A stretch of 64,000 bases of DNA from Agrocybe praecox (GCA_964017145.1 OZ024842.1:4092001-4156000); one strand, 5' to 3'; positions 34,227 to 47,071 are shown, counted from the first letter of the stretch. Notes: generated by a model from the letters alone, not told the origin. Numbers and translations are program-made.

Positions 34227-34354
34227 TTCCCGCGCACATAAGAGAAAATATTTTGACTTGGACAATATAAGGCTCAAAAATGGCCTAAAGTTGCGCGGAA
34301 AGGGCAAAAATCCCAATGAGCGTGCGCGGGAATTTTTACCCTAAATGACCGCCA
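34227..34354. mobile_element. Right end of a second TIR element copy
   Basis: Matches the right end of the element at 48527-50449: GACTTGG, GCGCGGAAAGGG, CCCAATGAGCGTG, then GGGAATTTTTACCCTAAATG and ACCGCCA followed by TA. The rest of this copy lies in or beyond the gap. Confidence 0.75.
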
Positions 34355-34449
34355 TAAAATGACCGCCATACCATACCGTCCTCTGCACGCGCTCGAGGAG
34401 CGAGGATCGTTACTCGAGTCACGACGATCCACCTACAAACTAAACCCTC

Positions 34450-35144
34450 TCCCTCATCGCTTCCCTCGCTCCAAGTTCCCCTTCCCCTTCATCCGCATGC
34501 GCCTCGACAAATGACTTATATGAGGCTGCACGAATCCCCTCGGGCTCAACGTCAACGCAGCAGCCAAGGATCCAGTTACGAGGCCCGTGATTGGAATTGT
34601 GTTCGCATGTGGATAGGATGAACTTGATGCGGGGAATGAGATCGTCCGGATGGGAGGTAGGATGGGTCTTGGATGATTGTGGGTCGGATGATGCTGTGGT
34701 GGTTCTTCTTGTGCCTGATCGAGATCCACGGCCGACATGCTCTCCCCATTCTCATCCGCAGCAGTCTCATCCGAAAGGATAGAAATGACGCTGCTCATCA
34801 TCATCATCCCGAAATACGCATCACCGCCGTCCAATCGAAGCGTGTCCATTTCTTTCATATTCTCGTTCGCTTCCCCATATTCTTTCTCCCTCTCTATCCC
34901 TATCTTTCGCACCCTCATCGTCGGCAGACCCAGAACGCGGAAAAATGACCGTCGAGGTCGCCTTGCCAATATTGATATCGATATGCGTCGAGTTGGACGC
35001 CGTATCCGGATTCGGACTCGGTGCTGGTGAGCTCGAGTTCGAGTTCGCATGTACGTGCGAAGATGGATCGGAGTGGGCATAGGCATGGGCATGGGTATGG
35101 GGACGCGGTGCGCGGTGAAGGTGGCGCGGAGGTAGACAATGCAT
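34450..35144 (-). pseudogene. U-family gene fragment, copy 1
   Basis: Begins with the family's MH.LP.RH..RAPRPHTH start, then Ser/Asn-rich and FPRSGSAD segments. The frame is lost after the acidic part compared with copies 4 and 5, and the distal conserved blocks are absent. Decayed copy. Confidence 0.4.
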
Positions 35145-35359
35145 TTCTACGGTGTGTGGATTGGTGGATGGATGGATGGATGGATTGGGTCCTCCGTGTG
35201 TATCACAATGGATGACCGTGAGTGTGGTATGTCGGTCCGTGAGTGAAGAAAACGCACGAATACGTAGGTGGGTAGGTGGTGGTAGGGTGAAATTAGTACG
35301 GTTTCCCAGTATAATATTGTACTTTTACGCGATGAGCGTTCTGTTTCAGCGGTGACGCG

Positions 35360-37126
35360 TCGAAGTTTAATGTTTAGTCAAAGGAAAGGGATAAGACAAA
35401 CGCGAAGTCTCAGAGATTTCCTAGAGTCGAAGTCGAAAGCGAAAGGAAGGAAAGGAGGTTCCAATCCGTGAGCTAAAGCCAGAGGACGCCTCGTCCGAGT
35501 CTCGAAGAAAACGAGAAAAAGTAGAGTCGACTAAGTATGAAACTCGCAAGTTCCGATCCAGACGTGCTAGCTCCGCGCTATTCTCTGGGGTGCTGCGGTA
35601 ACTCGTGCGTGCGAAACTCGATATCTAGAGAGAGGGAGGAGGGGGGGTTCACAAGCGCTCAGCGGAGAGTTGATGTTGATCGAGTGTCAATTGTTGGGAT
35701 GGATGCGGGGTGATATCTTTCTCTTTCTTGGATGTTAGGCTGACGCGGGGGTAACGTTCCGGGTCACGGGATATGAATATGCCTATGAGGAATGCGGGAT
35801 GCGAGATGCGGAGTACTGAGATGGGTGTCTTTGAAGATGGAGAGGATGGATACGAGGATGATTAACGCGTGCGCACGGGAAGAGTGAGGGGGGGAGGGGA
35901 GTGGGGAGGTGAAGGAAGAAGAGATAAGGAGGGCGATGAAATGAGAAGAAAAAGCAGAGACGAGCGCCAAGCAGGAGCGAGACAAGAAGGCAAGACGGAG
36001 AAGGGATAAATAAAGAAGGATGCAAAGATTAACACCATCGCTGTCATACAAAGGGAAAAGAGACATACCAACGATATCGTCTCAGCGCTCAGCGTCGAAC
36101 CAAGTGTGGCACGAAGCACAAAAATAATGAAGGGAAAATGAAAGGACCGGTACCTAACCTAGTGTCAACCTTTCTATCGTAGAGTCTATCGTTCTGTCTA
36201 TCGTTCTGTCGCGTACGCACCATCTAGCTCCAACACATGAGTTTCGCGTGCGTGTGCAAGTCGTGCACTTACCCCCTAGTCCTTCTCTGTGCAGTCAATC
36301 GAACCAAGTGTGGTGCAGAGCACAAAAGGAATGAAAGAAAAACGACACACCGTTCGAATCCCCATACCAAAGGACCGATACCTTATCTGGTATCAACCGT
36401 TCTATCGTGCGTGCAAGTCGTGCACTGTACTATAGCTATCCCCTGATTGCGTTCGCGTGCGTGTTGTCGTGTTCGTGGTGCAGAACAGAACGGTGCGATT
36501 CAGCGTGGATATCATACACACTTTGACCGTGTGGTGCCGCCGATTTGCCGGATCCATAGCCGAGGTCGCCGAACAGGATAAGTATTTTCGAACTTCGGAG
36601 TCCGGACCGGACGTGGCTTTGAGAGGATTTCTTGCCCGAGGATGCCGATTTGCCGGGTCCTCGTTCGGACTTGGAGTTGGTGTTTTTGGCGTAATTCTTT
36701 TTTCTCTCGTCGAAATTTTCGTTCCACAGAGGACCTAGTCCCTATTTCGCAATGTACACACGCAGTATACTTAATCGTAAACACCAACAACGCCGTTGTG
36801 CCGCCCGGGTCACGTCCGCCACCTTCGGTGGATAAGGCATGACCAGCGTCGCGAGCTTCAAGTTCAGGACACGGACTCATGACAATCACACATGTTCTAC
36901 TCTCTATGCAATACAAGCACAAGCTGCCTACTGATTACATGATTATATCTCCTGGTTATACGCTACACAAATATACTCCACCGGTTCTCGGATTTGCAAC
37001 TTGAAGAAGACGCGAGGAATCGGAGCTACGTTCGATGTTGCATTGGATTCTGAAGCCTCGGAATATTATATGATAGATGGTACGGAGAGGAAATTTATGG
37101 GTCTTTGTGCTCTGCCGCTTAAATTT
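35360..37126. other. Non-coding spacer of the duplicated unit, copy 1
   Basis: Conserved with 47330-51399 (without its TIR insertion), 54680-56682 and 60590-61720. ORFs in it differ in frame between copies, so I call none. It lies 3' of gene G and 5' of gene U. Confidence 0.5.
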
Positions 37127-38412
37127 CTACCGTGAAGACCCTCCGAGTTGCAATTCCAATTCCCTCGGCTGGGTTTCCGAAATAATATTTGTCGATAAAT
37201 CCGCCATTGCCTTGTCTTTTGCCAGCGTCAAGCGAGCAACCATTAAGGTAGGTGCGAATGCCTGTTTAAACCATAAAAATTATAATACCTTGAACGGAAA
37301 GGAGGTAGTATAGGGGAGGGTATAAAGGGGCTTTGAACTTACAGTGATTACAATCGAAAGTCCAGATGTATATGCTCCTGCGACCAAAGCTCTGGCCTGT
37401 GTCGTAGAAAAGTCTCCTGTATTTAGAAGTGACAAAATTGCGAGGGCAAAATTCACAAGAGAGAACAATGCCGAGGATTGCATCGTGATTTCTATAATGT
37501 GCCAATACCGTCGTCTGGCCCGGGTATCCAGCCTCGTGGACACATACACCTGAGCACCAATCACACATGTCGCTAGGATACTTGTTGTGGCTGTTACGCA
37601 GCCGGAGGCTCCTTCTAAGATATTGAATTGTCTTGCAAATTTGACTGTAATATCGCTTTGGTCGAATAAAGAAAACCCAATCAGGATAATACTTGCAATA
37701 ATCAATGCTGGTTTTTATTACAATACACCAGTAAGTTGTGAGTTTTCAAGCGTATGTATCGAAGAAATCTTGGCCACACACCTATTTCCGTTACGAAGAA
37801 AAAGATCAGTGCTATTCTTAGATATCTGTGCTGAGCTAAAATATGCCAACAGCGCCAAATCTGCACAGCTGATAAGTGCCGTGGTATGATAATTATAAGG
37901 ATGAAGTCACATACCATCAGGGAATCCGCTAATGTTTGCCCTATACCTTGGAGCAATAAGCTTACAATACTTGTAATAGGAGCAAATCCGGATCCCAGAC
38001 TTATGAAGAACATGTCTATTCTATTACTGCCTGTCCCGAAGCAAGTGTACGTGTAGTACCATTCCAAGATTAACTCCCCAACCGTTGTAAGGTAGAGAAT
38101 TGCGAGGATAGTGGATATGAATCGTTCCTTTGAGGATGGTTTGAATGCTACATGAACTCAAGTCAATAAAGTCGGGTCAGTAATCACAAGTCGGGAGCTA
38201 TTAACTCACAATAAACTCGGACTGTGTAGAAATAGAAAACGAAATATCCTCCTGTACATGAGTGATCAGTATCAAGTTAAATTTTACTCTTACTAGCGGG
38301 ACAAAGAGTACATACCCGATAGAAATAGGGTCATGAGAGTGGAGTTTAAATTTGCACTAATCACCGCCTTTTGATACGATATAGAAGGTATACCAGTATC
38401 CTGGGAAGACAT
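37127..38412 (-). CDS. Multi-pass membrane protein, G family copy 1
   Basis: Six exons (38316-38412, 38210-38251, 37915-38147, 37782-37860, 37343-37707, 37127-37261) give 316 residues from MSSQDTGIPSIS. Several hydrophobic helices are visible, including one split across short exon 2. They are followed by IWRCW, a loop, then helices with ATTSI.ATCVIG and the exon-5 end SSALFSLVNFALAI. This layout resembles the large family of 6-7 TM Agaricomycete proteins of unknown function (DUF6533/6534-like). The exact family is my inference. Exon sizes 97, 42, 79 and 365 are the same in the two other copies; only exon 3 (221-233) and the last exon vary. No lesion seen. Confidence 0.7.
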
Positions 38413-38573
38413 GACGTTGCTCTGTGTATGGTAGTAGCCCTCAAGAGGCGAAGTTAAGTACCTTTTCTCTTTCTCTTTATTTGGATCTCCATCAAATGGT
38501 TGCCTCCACATCTCCAAGAATTTCCACGGCGCATCAGACCAGTTCCTCATCAGCGATCAGCGCTCAGGATCTG

Positions 38574-40547
38574 CTACTCAGATAAACTGGAGATAAATAC
38601 ACCTGGTAGAAGTGCCGGTATCCACGGATATTGATGACTGGTTAATGTTTCCTTCTTCCAAGTATAATCGTGGATATCAAAGAGTTCAAGATGCTTTGAT
38701 CCAATTACAACAATCGACCTGTCAGCATAATTACAAGTGGATATGTGATCCAGCTCTCCCTCTTCGTCCCCATCCAGACTAACACCCGACCCAGCTCTGT
38801 CTGCGTATCTAATTCCTGTCGTTCTGCTTTTCCACTTCTCCTTTGTGCTGTGTATCATACGACCGGTACGCACATCGTCTGCATCTTCATCAAGGAAACG
38901 ATAAGGACCCCCATCAAATCCAAAACCCAACACCGCACCTCGACTGGTCACGATCATGCCTGCGCTCCTCCCTCCTCCTGAGCGCGTCTTCGTGTGGAGG
39001 GCTCGCGAGCACCGAGTTCAGCATGTACGCACTCCCGACAGGGAATCATTAATAGCGATAGGAACACCTAGGAACAGCAGCAGCAGCGCTGAGCACCAAA
39101 GAATTCGTACAGCCCCATTTGGCGAGGGATATGCGTGTGCGTGTGTGGATGAAGTCGTCTTGGACTGGGGTGGTTGGTAGGGAGAGGGAGAGGGATTGAT
39201 GGAGGGGAAAGGAAAAGAAGGTGTGGAGGAGGAGGAGGAGGAGGAGGAGGAAGCGCGTTTAGACCTTAGGGAGCAAGGAAAAAGAACTTGGACTCTTTAT
39301 GCGTTGGTGGTGGTGGTGTGGGCCCCCGATGGAAACGATACAGATGGGACAGACGACGACGTGCGCAGACTCGCAACGTGTTGGGGATAAGCTTGCTCAG
39401 ACAAACTCGTATGCGAGTGCGAGTGGATCCAAACCCGAGCAAAGACGCATGTAACGCGCTCAGTGGGAGACATGACCGTGAACGGTGTTTGGCGGTGATG
39501 GTGATACTTTCGTTGAAGATGCGGGGCAAGGAAGAACAACCTCCCAAATGGCTATCAACGCGTCAAAGGAAAGAGGATCTTTGCATTGGGGGCGCACGCT
39601 TCCTTTCGTTGCCGGGACCTCCTCCTCGTCCACAAACACATCGTTCTCCACGAGCTCAGCATTTATCATCCTCATCCACGCCCTATGCACGATCGTGTGG
39701 TCTGACAACAAAACACACAACCTCAAAGCGAGCGCCATCCCGTCCTCTGCACGACGCACCCACAAACTAAACCCCTCCCTCATCGATTCCCTCGCTCCAA
39801 GTTCCCCTTCCCCTTCATCCGTATACGCCTCGGCAAATGACTTATATGAGGCTGCACGAATCCCCTCGGGCTCAACGTCAACGCAACCGTCAAAGATCCA
39901 GTTACGAGGCCCGTGATTGGGATTGGGTACGCATGTGGATAGGATGAACTTGATGCGAGGAATGGGTTCGTCTGGATGGGAGGTAGGATGGGTCTTGGAT
40001 GATTCTGGCTCCGAGGATACTATGGTGGTTCTGCATGTGCCTGATCCACGGCCGGCGTACTCTCCCCATTCTCATCCACCTCACATAAACGACGCTGATC
40101 CCAAATGACGCGTCCGCGTCGGCTTCCGCACCCTTCATCTTCCCTCCTCCGACGGCTCCTTCTTGGTTCATCATCGTCACCATCATCATCTTCCCGAGAT
40201 CCGCATTGCCATCGTCCAATCGTAGCCTGTCCGATTCTTTCCTGTTCCTGTTCGCTTCCCCATCTTCTTTCTCCCTCTCCCAATCTTTCGCACCCTCATC
40301 CTCATCCCAATAGTCGGCAGACCCAGAACGCGGAAAAACGACCGTCGAAGTCGCGTTGCCAATATCGATATTGATAAGCGTCGAGCTGGACGCTGTACTC
40401 GGACTCGGACTCGGCGCTGGGGAGCTTGAGCTCGAGTTCGCGTGTGCGTGCGAAGATGGATCGGAGTGGGTATGGGTAATATATGGGTTGGGTATGGGTA
40501 TGGGGACACGGTGCGCGGTGACGGTGGCGCGTAGGTAGACGATGCAT
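38574..40547 (-). CDS. U-family gene, copy 2 (most complete)
   Basis: Exon structure is unresolved, but several minus-strand stretches are protein-like and recur in other copies. The N-terminal region is His/Pro/Ser-rich, then acidic (FPRSGSADYWDEDEGAKDWE). A middle block follows (IPRIKFILSTCV, then NHGPRNWIFDGCVDVEPEGI and SYKSFAEAY). An alpha-helical block comes next (MALALRLCVLL, SFDALIAIWEVVLP). The distal block reads RGAVLGFGFDGG, HISTCNYADRSIVVIGSKHL, DIHDYTW, then PWIPALLPGVFISSL before the stop at 38574. No known domain recognised. It ends 162 bp upstream of G1 on the same strand. Confidence 0.5.
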
Positions 40548-40639
40548 TCCTACGGTGGATGGATTGGTGAATGGATAGATGGATATATAGATGCGTTGGG
40601 TCCCTCGTGCGTGTCACAATGTATGTATGTCTGTGAGTG

Positions 40640-42088
40640 TGGTCGGTAGCTATAGCACCGTCGCGGTCTTATAATACAAAGCTGTGCCATATCTATCCCG
40701 GGTGTCCATTCTCGAAAAGGAAGACGTAAAGTAAGACTTTTGTATTGACAAATCATGATATTTGCGCAATCAAATTCCTATATAGTCGTACTATTTCTGA
40801 AATTTCTGTGTTTCCTGTAAGTGAGACGCCAATTAGTATACCACTCGCCGTGGTTTCCGTTCACGACCGTCACCACAAATTTTTCAAGTTCGTTAAAAAA
40901 ACACAAGTGTGCGCCGCCCATTATTTCTTCCTCTTCGTTATCCTGCTTAAAATTTCTAGAAATTTTTCTTCTTCTTTATAACATTTCTTTGCGTAGAAAG
41001 TATATGTTGCGTGTCAAATACATATCAAGAAACTTAAAATGAATACGATATACATAAATACACAATACAGCATTTCAACAAGGTCATTTTTGTTGTGTCT
41101 GTGGTCTTTTATCACAGACGGGGAAGCGAGAAGGAACAAACTGCAACCAAACTGCAACATTCACACTATGTTTTTGTACTACTATGGTCTTCAATGGACA
41201 CGCTTACATATTACATTAATAAAATCATTTTCTAACGGCGAATTTATGAATACTACTTTCCGCAACGCACGCAGTCCATCATCTTGTTGGTTATGGGCCA
41301 AGCGGAGCTGGCGGAGACGAGACCTCGCACAACGGAGTCTCAAAAATATGAGCGGAGTTTTTAATACACGAAAATTTGTTTTGAATCGTCAAAAGAGCGC
41401 GATCCTAAAAATTGTATTTTTATGACCCACGCTGTGCAAACAGTTGATGCACGAAGAGGATTACTCATCTGATAAGTTTGGACCCATGAAGACCTAGCGT
41501 ACGTAGCCATCGGCACACAATCGGCATAGTACTTGAGCGTTCAAATTGACCGGCAATAACTGTAACCGGTTTTATCGCGTGACCGGGTAATAAGAGAAAT
41601 TTTTCGTCAGCTTAAGACGATTCCTTTGTTTCTCTCAGGTCTCGTAATTTTTGTTTTGTGTTTTTTTAAGCATTCGGCTATGTATATAAGTTGCCGATTA
41701 GGAAACGTGACCGGGTAATAGACCCTGATTAGATCCATTACCTGTATGCCAGCGACGCGTCCATAGCCGAATCCAATCCTTGCTCTGACCGCAACTGCCA
41801 TCGTGCGAGCCTGCTCGACGCGCTTCCGAGCCCAGATACGGTCATCCAGCTGCACTCTGGACTACTCCATCGTAAAAAGACAACTAAATTTAACGCCGCA
41901 GAGCCCGTGCAGCAAACTGAATCATGTGCCTCGGTGACTTAAGCCCTGCCGCATACAACTCTCGGAGGGTTTGCTGCCTTGCTGGGCTTTTCTTTATTTA
42001 ATGGTTAGCGGTATGATGTTCAATACATTACCCTTCTCTTCACTCTCCTCCATCTCCTCCCCCCTCCCTTTTCCACCTGTGGGCAACC
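40640..42088. other. Unique intergenic DNA with an LTR-like fragment
   Basis: The duplication breaks off near 40650. No gene is recognised up to the glucanase start. About 41718-41866 resembles the solo LTR at 46189 (CATAGCCGAAT, TGCTCGACGCGCTTCCGAGC). The last 90 bp before 42089 are pyrimidine-rich (CTTCTCTTCACTCTCC), typical of a fungal promoter or 5' UTR. Confidence 0.5.
41718..41866 (+). repeat. LTR fragment related to the solo LTR at 46189
   Basis: Shares its 3' two thirds with 46189-46354, including GCTCGACGCGCTTCCGAGCC and the ending ACTCCA. The 5' end is unclear. Confidence 0.5.
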
Positions 42089-45001
42089 ATGGCCTCAGAC
42101 TCCCACTACGCCCCAGTCCCACTACATGAAGGATTACCGGCTGCCAACATTCCTTTACCACCAAGCGCGACTTCCTTAGTCGAGCCCCGCCCAGCGTTTC
42201 TGGATCCGGTTGACTCGCCACGAAATTCTTATGCACCTTCTTCAGACGCTGGATCTGCAGCGCGCTTACAGGTCAATAGGGAATCAGCCTTTTTGAATGA
42301 GCAGGGGAATTTCAACGAGAAGGTTATTCCTATAACAACCTCTCCGAAACGAAGACGCTGTACGCCTTTGATTGCAGTCATTTCCTTAATCGCCCTGGCA
42401 ATCGTAGTCCTTGCGGTCATACTTCCCGTCTTCTTTTTGGTCATCAAGCCCCGGGAAAATAAAAACTCAAGCTCTGCCTCAGGACCACAACCTGGCCATG
42501 GATCAGGCACTTCTGGTGCTAGTAATAGTAGCAGTACTGGAACACCTTCCAGCACAAATGAACTCATCTCGGGGGGAGGTGGATCGACCATCAAACTTAG
42601 CGACGGCTCTTCGTTCGTGTACAATAACACCTTCGGTGGCATATGTGAGTAAAATCCCAAGCTCCTGACTGCAATCAATACTTGCTTGGAGACCGTTCCT
42701 CGTGGCTTTGTGCCGTAGTGTCTCTCTCATGTACCGCAGGATTGTTTTTTTTTTGGAATCGTCTGCGGTCTGCCGTTCTAATTTCACCAAAATAAACTCT
42801 TCACCTCATCCCGGTTTCATGACCTCATTATTGACGCTTTTGTGCCCACAGGGTGGTCTGATCCCAATGACCCTTACAATAACAATGCTTATCCCAATTC
42901 CTGGACTCCTCCCCTCAATCAAAGTTGGGATTATAACAATGACCGTATTTACGGGTGAGCTGTTTCTGTTCGGGCATAAATCACCGCCGTCACAGCGGTG
43001 ACTAAACTCTGGCTCTTTCCTTCTAGTGTCAACCTTGGTGGCTGGTTTGTTTTAGAACCCTTCATAACTCCAGCTCTCTTCCAGAAGTATCCGGGCGCAG
43101 TTGACGAATGGACCCTCAGCGTCAAAATGGCTGCCGACACCGCTAACGGCGGGTTGAGTCAATTGGAAGATCACTACAAAACGTTCATTGTAAGACGGTT
43201 ACTTTTGTTACGTTAAAGTCGATCGCTAATTGCAATTAATTCTCGTTCGTTGGTTAGACCGAACAAGACATTGCTCAAATCGCAGGAGCTGGATTAAATT
43301 GGATCAGGCTGCCAATTCCCTTCTGGGCTATTGACACTTGGGGAGACGAACCTTTCCTGGCAAGGACCAGCTGGAAGTAAGCGTATAACAAAAAAAATTC
43401 ACGCAACGGTCCATTGATGACGCCATCCATTAGGTATATCTTGCAAGCGCTACAATGGTGCAGGAAGTATGGTCTTCGGGTAAAATTGGATTTACACACC
43501 ATACCAGGCTCTCAGAATGGCACGTAACGCTGAATTCTATTCACCTTGAACATAATTTAAATTATCTGTCAACAGGATTTAACCACTCGGGAAAAGTGGG
43601 ATCCGTAAATTTCCTGCAGGGCGTAATGGGGATGGCAAACGCTCAACGAGCATTGAATTACATTCGTATCATCACAGAATTCATCTCTCAACCTGAGTAC
43701 AAGGATGTTGTCCCGATTTTTGGTATCATGAACGAAGCTTTGGTCTCTCAGAACGATCCTTTGGTCTCTCCGATTGGCAAGACAGAAATACGTGGTTTGT
43801 AAGTGCTTAGGGTCTGGATCTCTGCTTCCTGAAATTTGATTTACTTATGTTCAACAGCTATTTAGAAGCCTACGAAATGATTCGCGGGATCACAGGTGTA
43901 GGAGAAGGCAAAGGCCCTATGATCAGCATCCATGACGGCTTCCAAGGTTTGGCCGCATGGGGCGATTTCTTAAATGGGGCCGACAGAGTGGCTCTCGATA
44001 CCCATCCATATTTTGCCTTCGATGGATCACCAGCCACTGACCCTATCGACACTGGTGTTGGCGCAGGGGCCGGAGGGGCCTGGCCGCAGAAGGCATGTAC
44101 GCAATGGGCAGGAAGTTTGAACACTAGGTTGGTGACATATTCTTTCATAACAAAAGTCAACTTCTATTAAACCTCTCTTCTCGTAGCCGTCAAGCTTTTG
44201 GAGTGACGTTTGCTGGTGAATTTAGTAACGGATTCAATGATTGCGCCTTGTTCCTCAGGGGTATTCCGGGAAGCTATACTTTTGGAGGAAATTGCGACTT
44301 ATGGCAAGACTCAACTAATTGGACACCTGGTACGAAAGCAGGTTTGTTGGCTCTTGCTACGGCCCAAATGGATGCATTTAGAGATTGGTTCTTCTGGACT
44401 TGGAAGGTACGTACTTTTTTAATTATTCGCTTCATTTCTCCAACGGGTTAAGTGATTCCATTATGTTTTACGATATACCTAGATCGGTCAATCAGATGCG
44501 GGCATCGTTCAGTCACCGCTCTGGTCCTATCAACTAGGTCTTGAAAACGGATGGATGCCCACTGATCCCAGGTCAGCATTGGGCTTCTGTGGCTCAGGTT
44601 CAGGGCCTGCATTTAGTGGCTTCGACTCCTGGATGACTGGTGGTGCAGGGGCAGGCACTATAGCTGCAGATCAAACATCATCATACCCCTATCCTCCCAC
44701 CCAGTTTGAAGATTCCACATTTGCTGTTTCGGATTTGCCTCTTTATACTTTCACTGGGCCTATTTCCACGCTTCCCATGCCGACCTTCACCAACGCCGCG
44801 GGCCAGACTGTCGCTTCCGCTAGTGGGAATGGGTGGTTCAACCAGAATGACAATGTTCCAGGACCAACACTAATTCCCGGGTGTGCCTATCCTGAAGGTT
44901 GGGGTTCACAAGACGCCCTTGTTCCTACCGGATGCTCTGGGGGAGCGAACGCTGCTGTATTTCCTACCATAACCCCTCCTCCGTCGCGTCGGTCTACTTG
45001 A
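42089..45001 (+). CDS. Exo-beta-1,3-glucanase (glucan 1,3-beta-glucosidase), GH5, type II membrane protein
   Basis: Nine exons (42089-42644, 42852-42954, 43027-43189, 43258-43376, 43434-43519, 43576-43798, 43858-44127, 44187-44406, 44483-45001) give 752 residues. A cytosolic tail ends in KRRR, then a membrane helix lies at about 93-118, a Ser/Gly-rich stalk follows, then the GH5 domain. Motifs: VNLGGWFVLEPF, GLNWIRLPIPFWAI, LDLHTIPGSQNG, the acid/base Glu in FGIMNEA (E396) and the nucleophile Glu in FAGEFSNG (E518). It would hydrolyse beta-1,3-glucan at the cell surface and remodel the wall. The start is supported by CAACCATGG. The fifth intron (43520-43575) needs a GC donor. The C-terminal 130 residues are Gly/Ser/Pro-rich. 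The gene looks intact and is single copy inside the duplicated array. Confidence 0.93.
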
Positions 45002-45479
45002 ACGACACACCGGAATGTGAAAAAGCAAGCAAACAATACTGAAGTTGAAACATATTTTTATAACGATACTCTTACGCGCGAACATTTGGACAGTATAGTG
45101 CACTACAGAACTTTGTATTTATTATACCTACACTACATTACATACATACTGACCCTATACCCACTGTCGTTACTCCTTTTTATATACTTTCGTTGCCGTT
45201 GCCGTGGCCGGTCACTGCGCAGTTGTTTTTTTTACTCGTGTCCCTTTGTGTTACTTGCTTTCGTCGAAAAGCACTACACAGTCCTTACTCCATACTGAAC
45301 TTTTCTGTACATAACTTGCGCGATGTCTTCCAAAATTAATTACCTTGGTCAGGAGTGGCTTGTGCGGCCGTCTTAACAAAACATTGAATCTTGAGCTCAT
45401 TTCTCCTTGAACAGATAAACTCAATGCTAATCAATCAGTGCAGGAACAGGCAAGTACAAATGTTTTTATTTAATCGTCG
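45002..45479. other. Glucanase 3' flank
   Basis: AT-rich, presumably 3' UTR and terminator. No gene seen. Homology to the duplicated unit resumes near 45480. Confidence 0.45.
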
Positions 45480-47071
45480 ATATGATGCTCTGATCCAATT
45501 ACAACAACTGACCTGTCAGCATGACTACAACTGGCCAGATATATGACCAAGTGAAATCAATCTCACCCGTGTCGTATCCCTTGTCTGATGATGTACGTCA
45601 TAGGAACTGGTCTTACGTGCTTGCTACGAGATACGATGTAAACATGGCGATAGGAACACCTAAAAATAGCAGCACCGCTGAGCCCCAAAGGATTCATACG
45701 GCCCAAAGTTTGCCAAGGCACATGCGTGTGCGTGTGCGTGTGCGGATGAAGTCGTCTCGGACTGCGCATTTAGATCTCAGAGCGCAAGGAGGAGGGAGGA
45801 CTCGTTATGCGTTGGAGGTGGTGTGCAGCACCGATGCCAACAACGCAGATGGGACAGACGACGACGCAGAGTCGCAACGTGTTGGGGATGAGGTTGCCCA
45901 GACGGACGCGCACGTCGATGATCGATGACTACTGGTGATGGTGATACTTCCGTTGAGGATGCGAGGTAAGGAAGAACAGCCTCCCAAATGGCTATCAACG
46001 CGTCATAGGAAAGAAGACCTCTCCATTCGGGGCGCACGCTTCCTTTCGTTTGCTGGGTCTGGGACAACAAAACACACAACCCCAAAGCGAGAGCCATCCC
46101 GTCCACGGTCCACCCAGAAACTAAACCGCCCCCCTCATCGCCTCCCTCGATCCAAGTTCCCCTTCCCCTTCATCCGCAGGCGCCTCAGTGTGGCAGTGCA
46201 ACCGGTCCGATTAGATCAGATCGTGTACAGATATGTGACCACGACGCGTACATAGCCGAATACATCATCCTTGACCACTACTGGCATCGTGCGAGGTTGC
46301 TCGACGCGCTTCCGAGCCCAGCTACACCATACAGCTGCATACTGGACTGCTCCATCGGTAGATGACTTATATGAGGTTGCACGAATCCCCTCGGGCTCAA
46401 CGTCAACGCCGCCGTCAACGATCCAGTAACGAGGCCCGTGATTGGAATTGGGTACCCATATGGATAGGATGAATTTGATGCGGGGAATGGGATCGCCTGG
46501 ATGGGAGGTAAGATGGGTCTTGGATGATTCTGGGTCCGATGATGATGCATATGCTGCGCCTGATCCACGGCCAACGTACTGTCCCTATTCTCAGAAATTG
46601 GCTGAGGCGGAGGCTCAGTCTCATCTGAAAGGACAGCAACGACGCTGCTCCCCAACAATGCGTCCGCATCAGCTTCCGCACTTTTCCTCCGACGGCTCAT
46701 TCTTGCTTCATCACCATCACCACCATCATCGTCCCGAGATCCGCATTGCCATCGTCCAATCGTAGCGTGTCTGTTTCATTCATATTCATATTCTTGTTCG
46801 CTTCCCCGTCTTCTTTCTCCCTCTCCCCATCTTTCGCGCCCTCATCCTCATTCCAATGGTCGGCAGACCCAGAACGCGGAAAAACGACCGTTGAAATCGT
46901 GTTGCCAATATCGATCTCGATAAGCGTCGAGCTGGACGCCGTACCTGGACTCGGACTCGGCGCTGGTGAACTCGAGTTCGCGTGTGCGTGTATGTGCGAA
47001 GATGGATCGGAGTGGGTATGCGTATGGGGACGCGGTGCACGGTGGCGGTGGCGCGTAGGTAGATGATGCAT
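45480..47071 (-). pseudogene. U-family gene, copy 3, interrupted by a solo LTR
   Basis: Distal block (HADRSVVVIGSEH at about 45490-45530), helical block (LSYDALIAIWEAVLPYLASS) and N-terminal block (MHHLPTRHRHRAPRPHTH, then FPRSGSAD) are all present on the minus strand. A 166-bp solo LTR lies between them at 46189-46354. The frame is also broken by small indels. Confidence 0.45.
46189..46354 (+). repeat. Solo LTR, about 166 bp
   Basis: TGTGGCAGTGCA...CTGCTCCA, related to the LTR at 31999-32184. Comparison with U4, where CTCCTCGGTAGATGAC is continuous, shows it as a clean insertion with a likely 4-bp duplication (TCAG left, TCGG right). Confidence 0.7.

Larger units (their letters stand above)
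34380..38573. repeat. Local duplication, copy 1 (U1 to G1)
   Basis: The order of blocks U (34380-35360), a non-coding spacer (35360-37126) and gene G (37127-38412) is repeated at 45480-52749 and 52790-57956. Spacer landmarks include GTGCAGAACAGAACG and GCCGCCGATTTGCCGGATCC, and an AACTCGCAAGTTCCG block. The spacer shows no convincing gene. Confidence 0.75.

Noticed and set aside
35764..36119. Overlapping hydrophobic or Ser/Pro ORFs in the duplicated spacer
   Set aside because: Not conserved in frame among the spacer copies.
36457..36738. Plus-strand ORF with FVVQNRT and RFAGSIAEVAEQD
   Set aside because: The DNA block recurs in all copies, but the ORF is open to different extents and lacks a conserved start or end. 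Repeat conservation explains it better.
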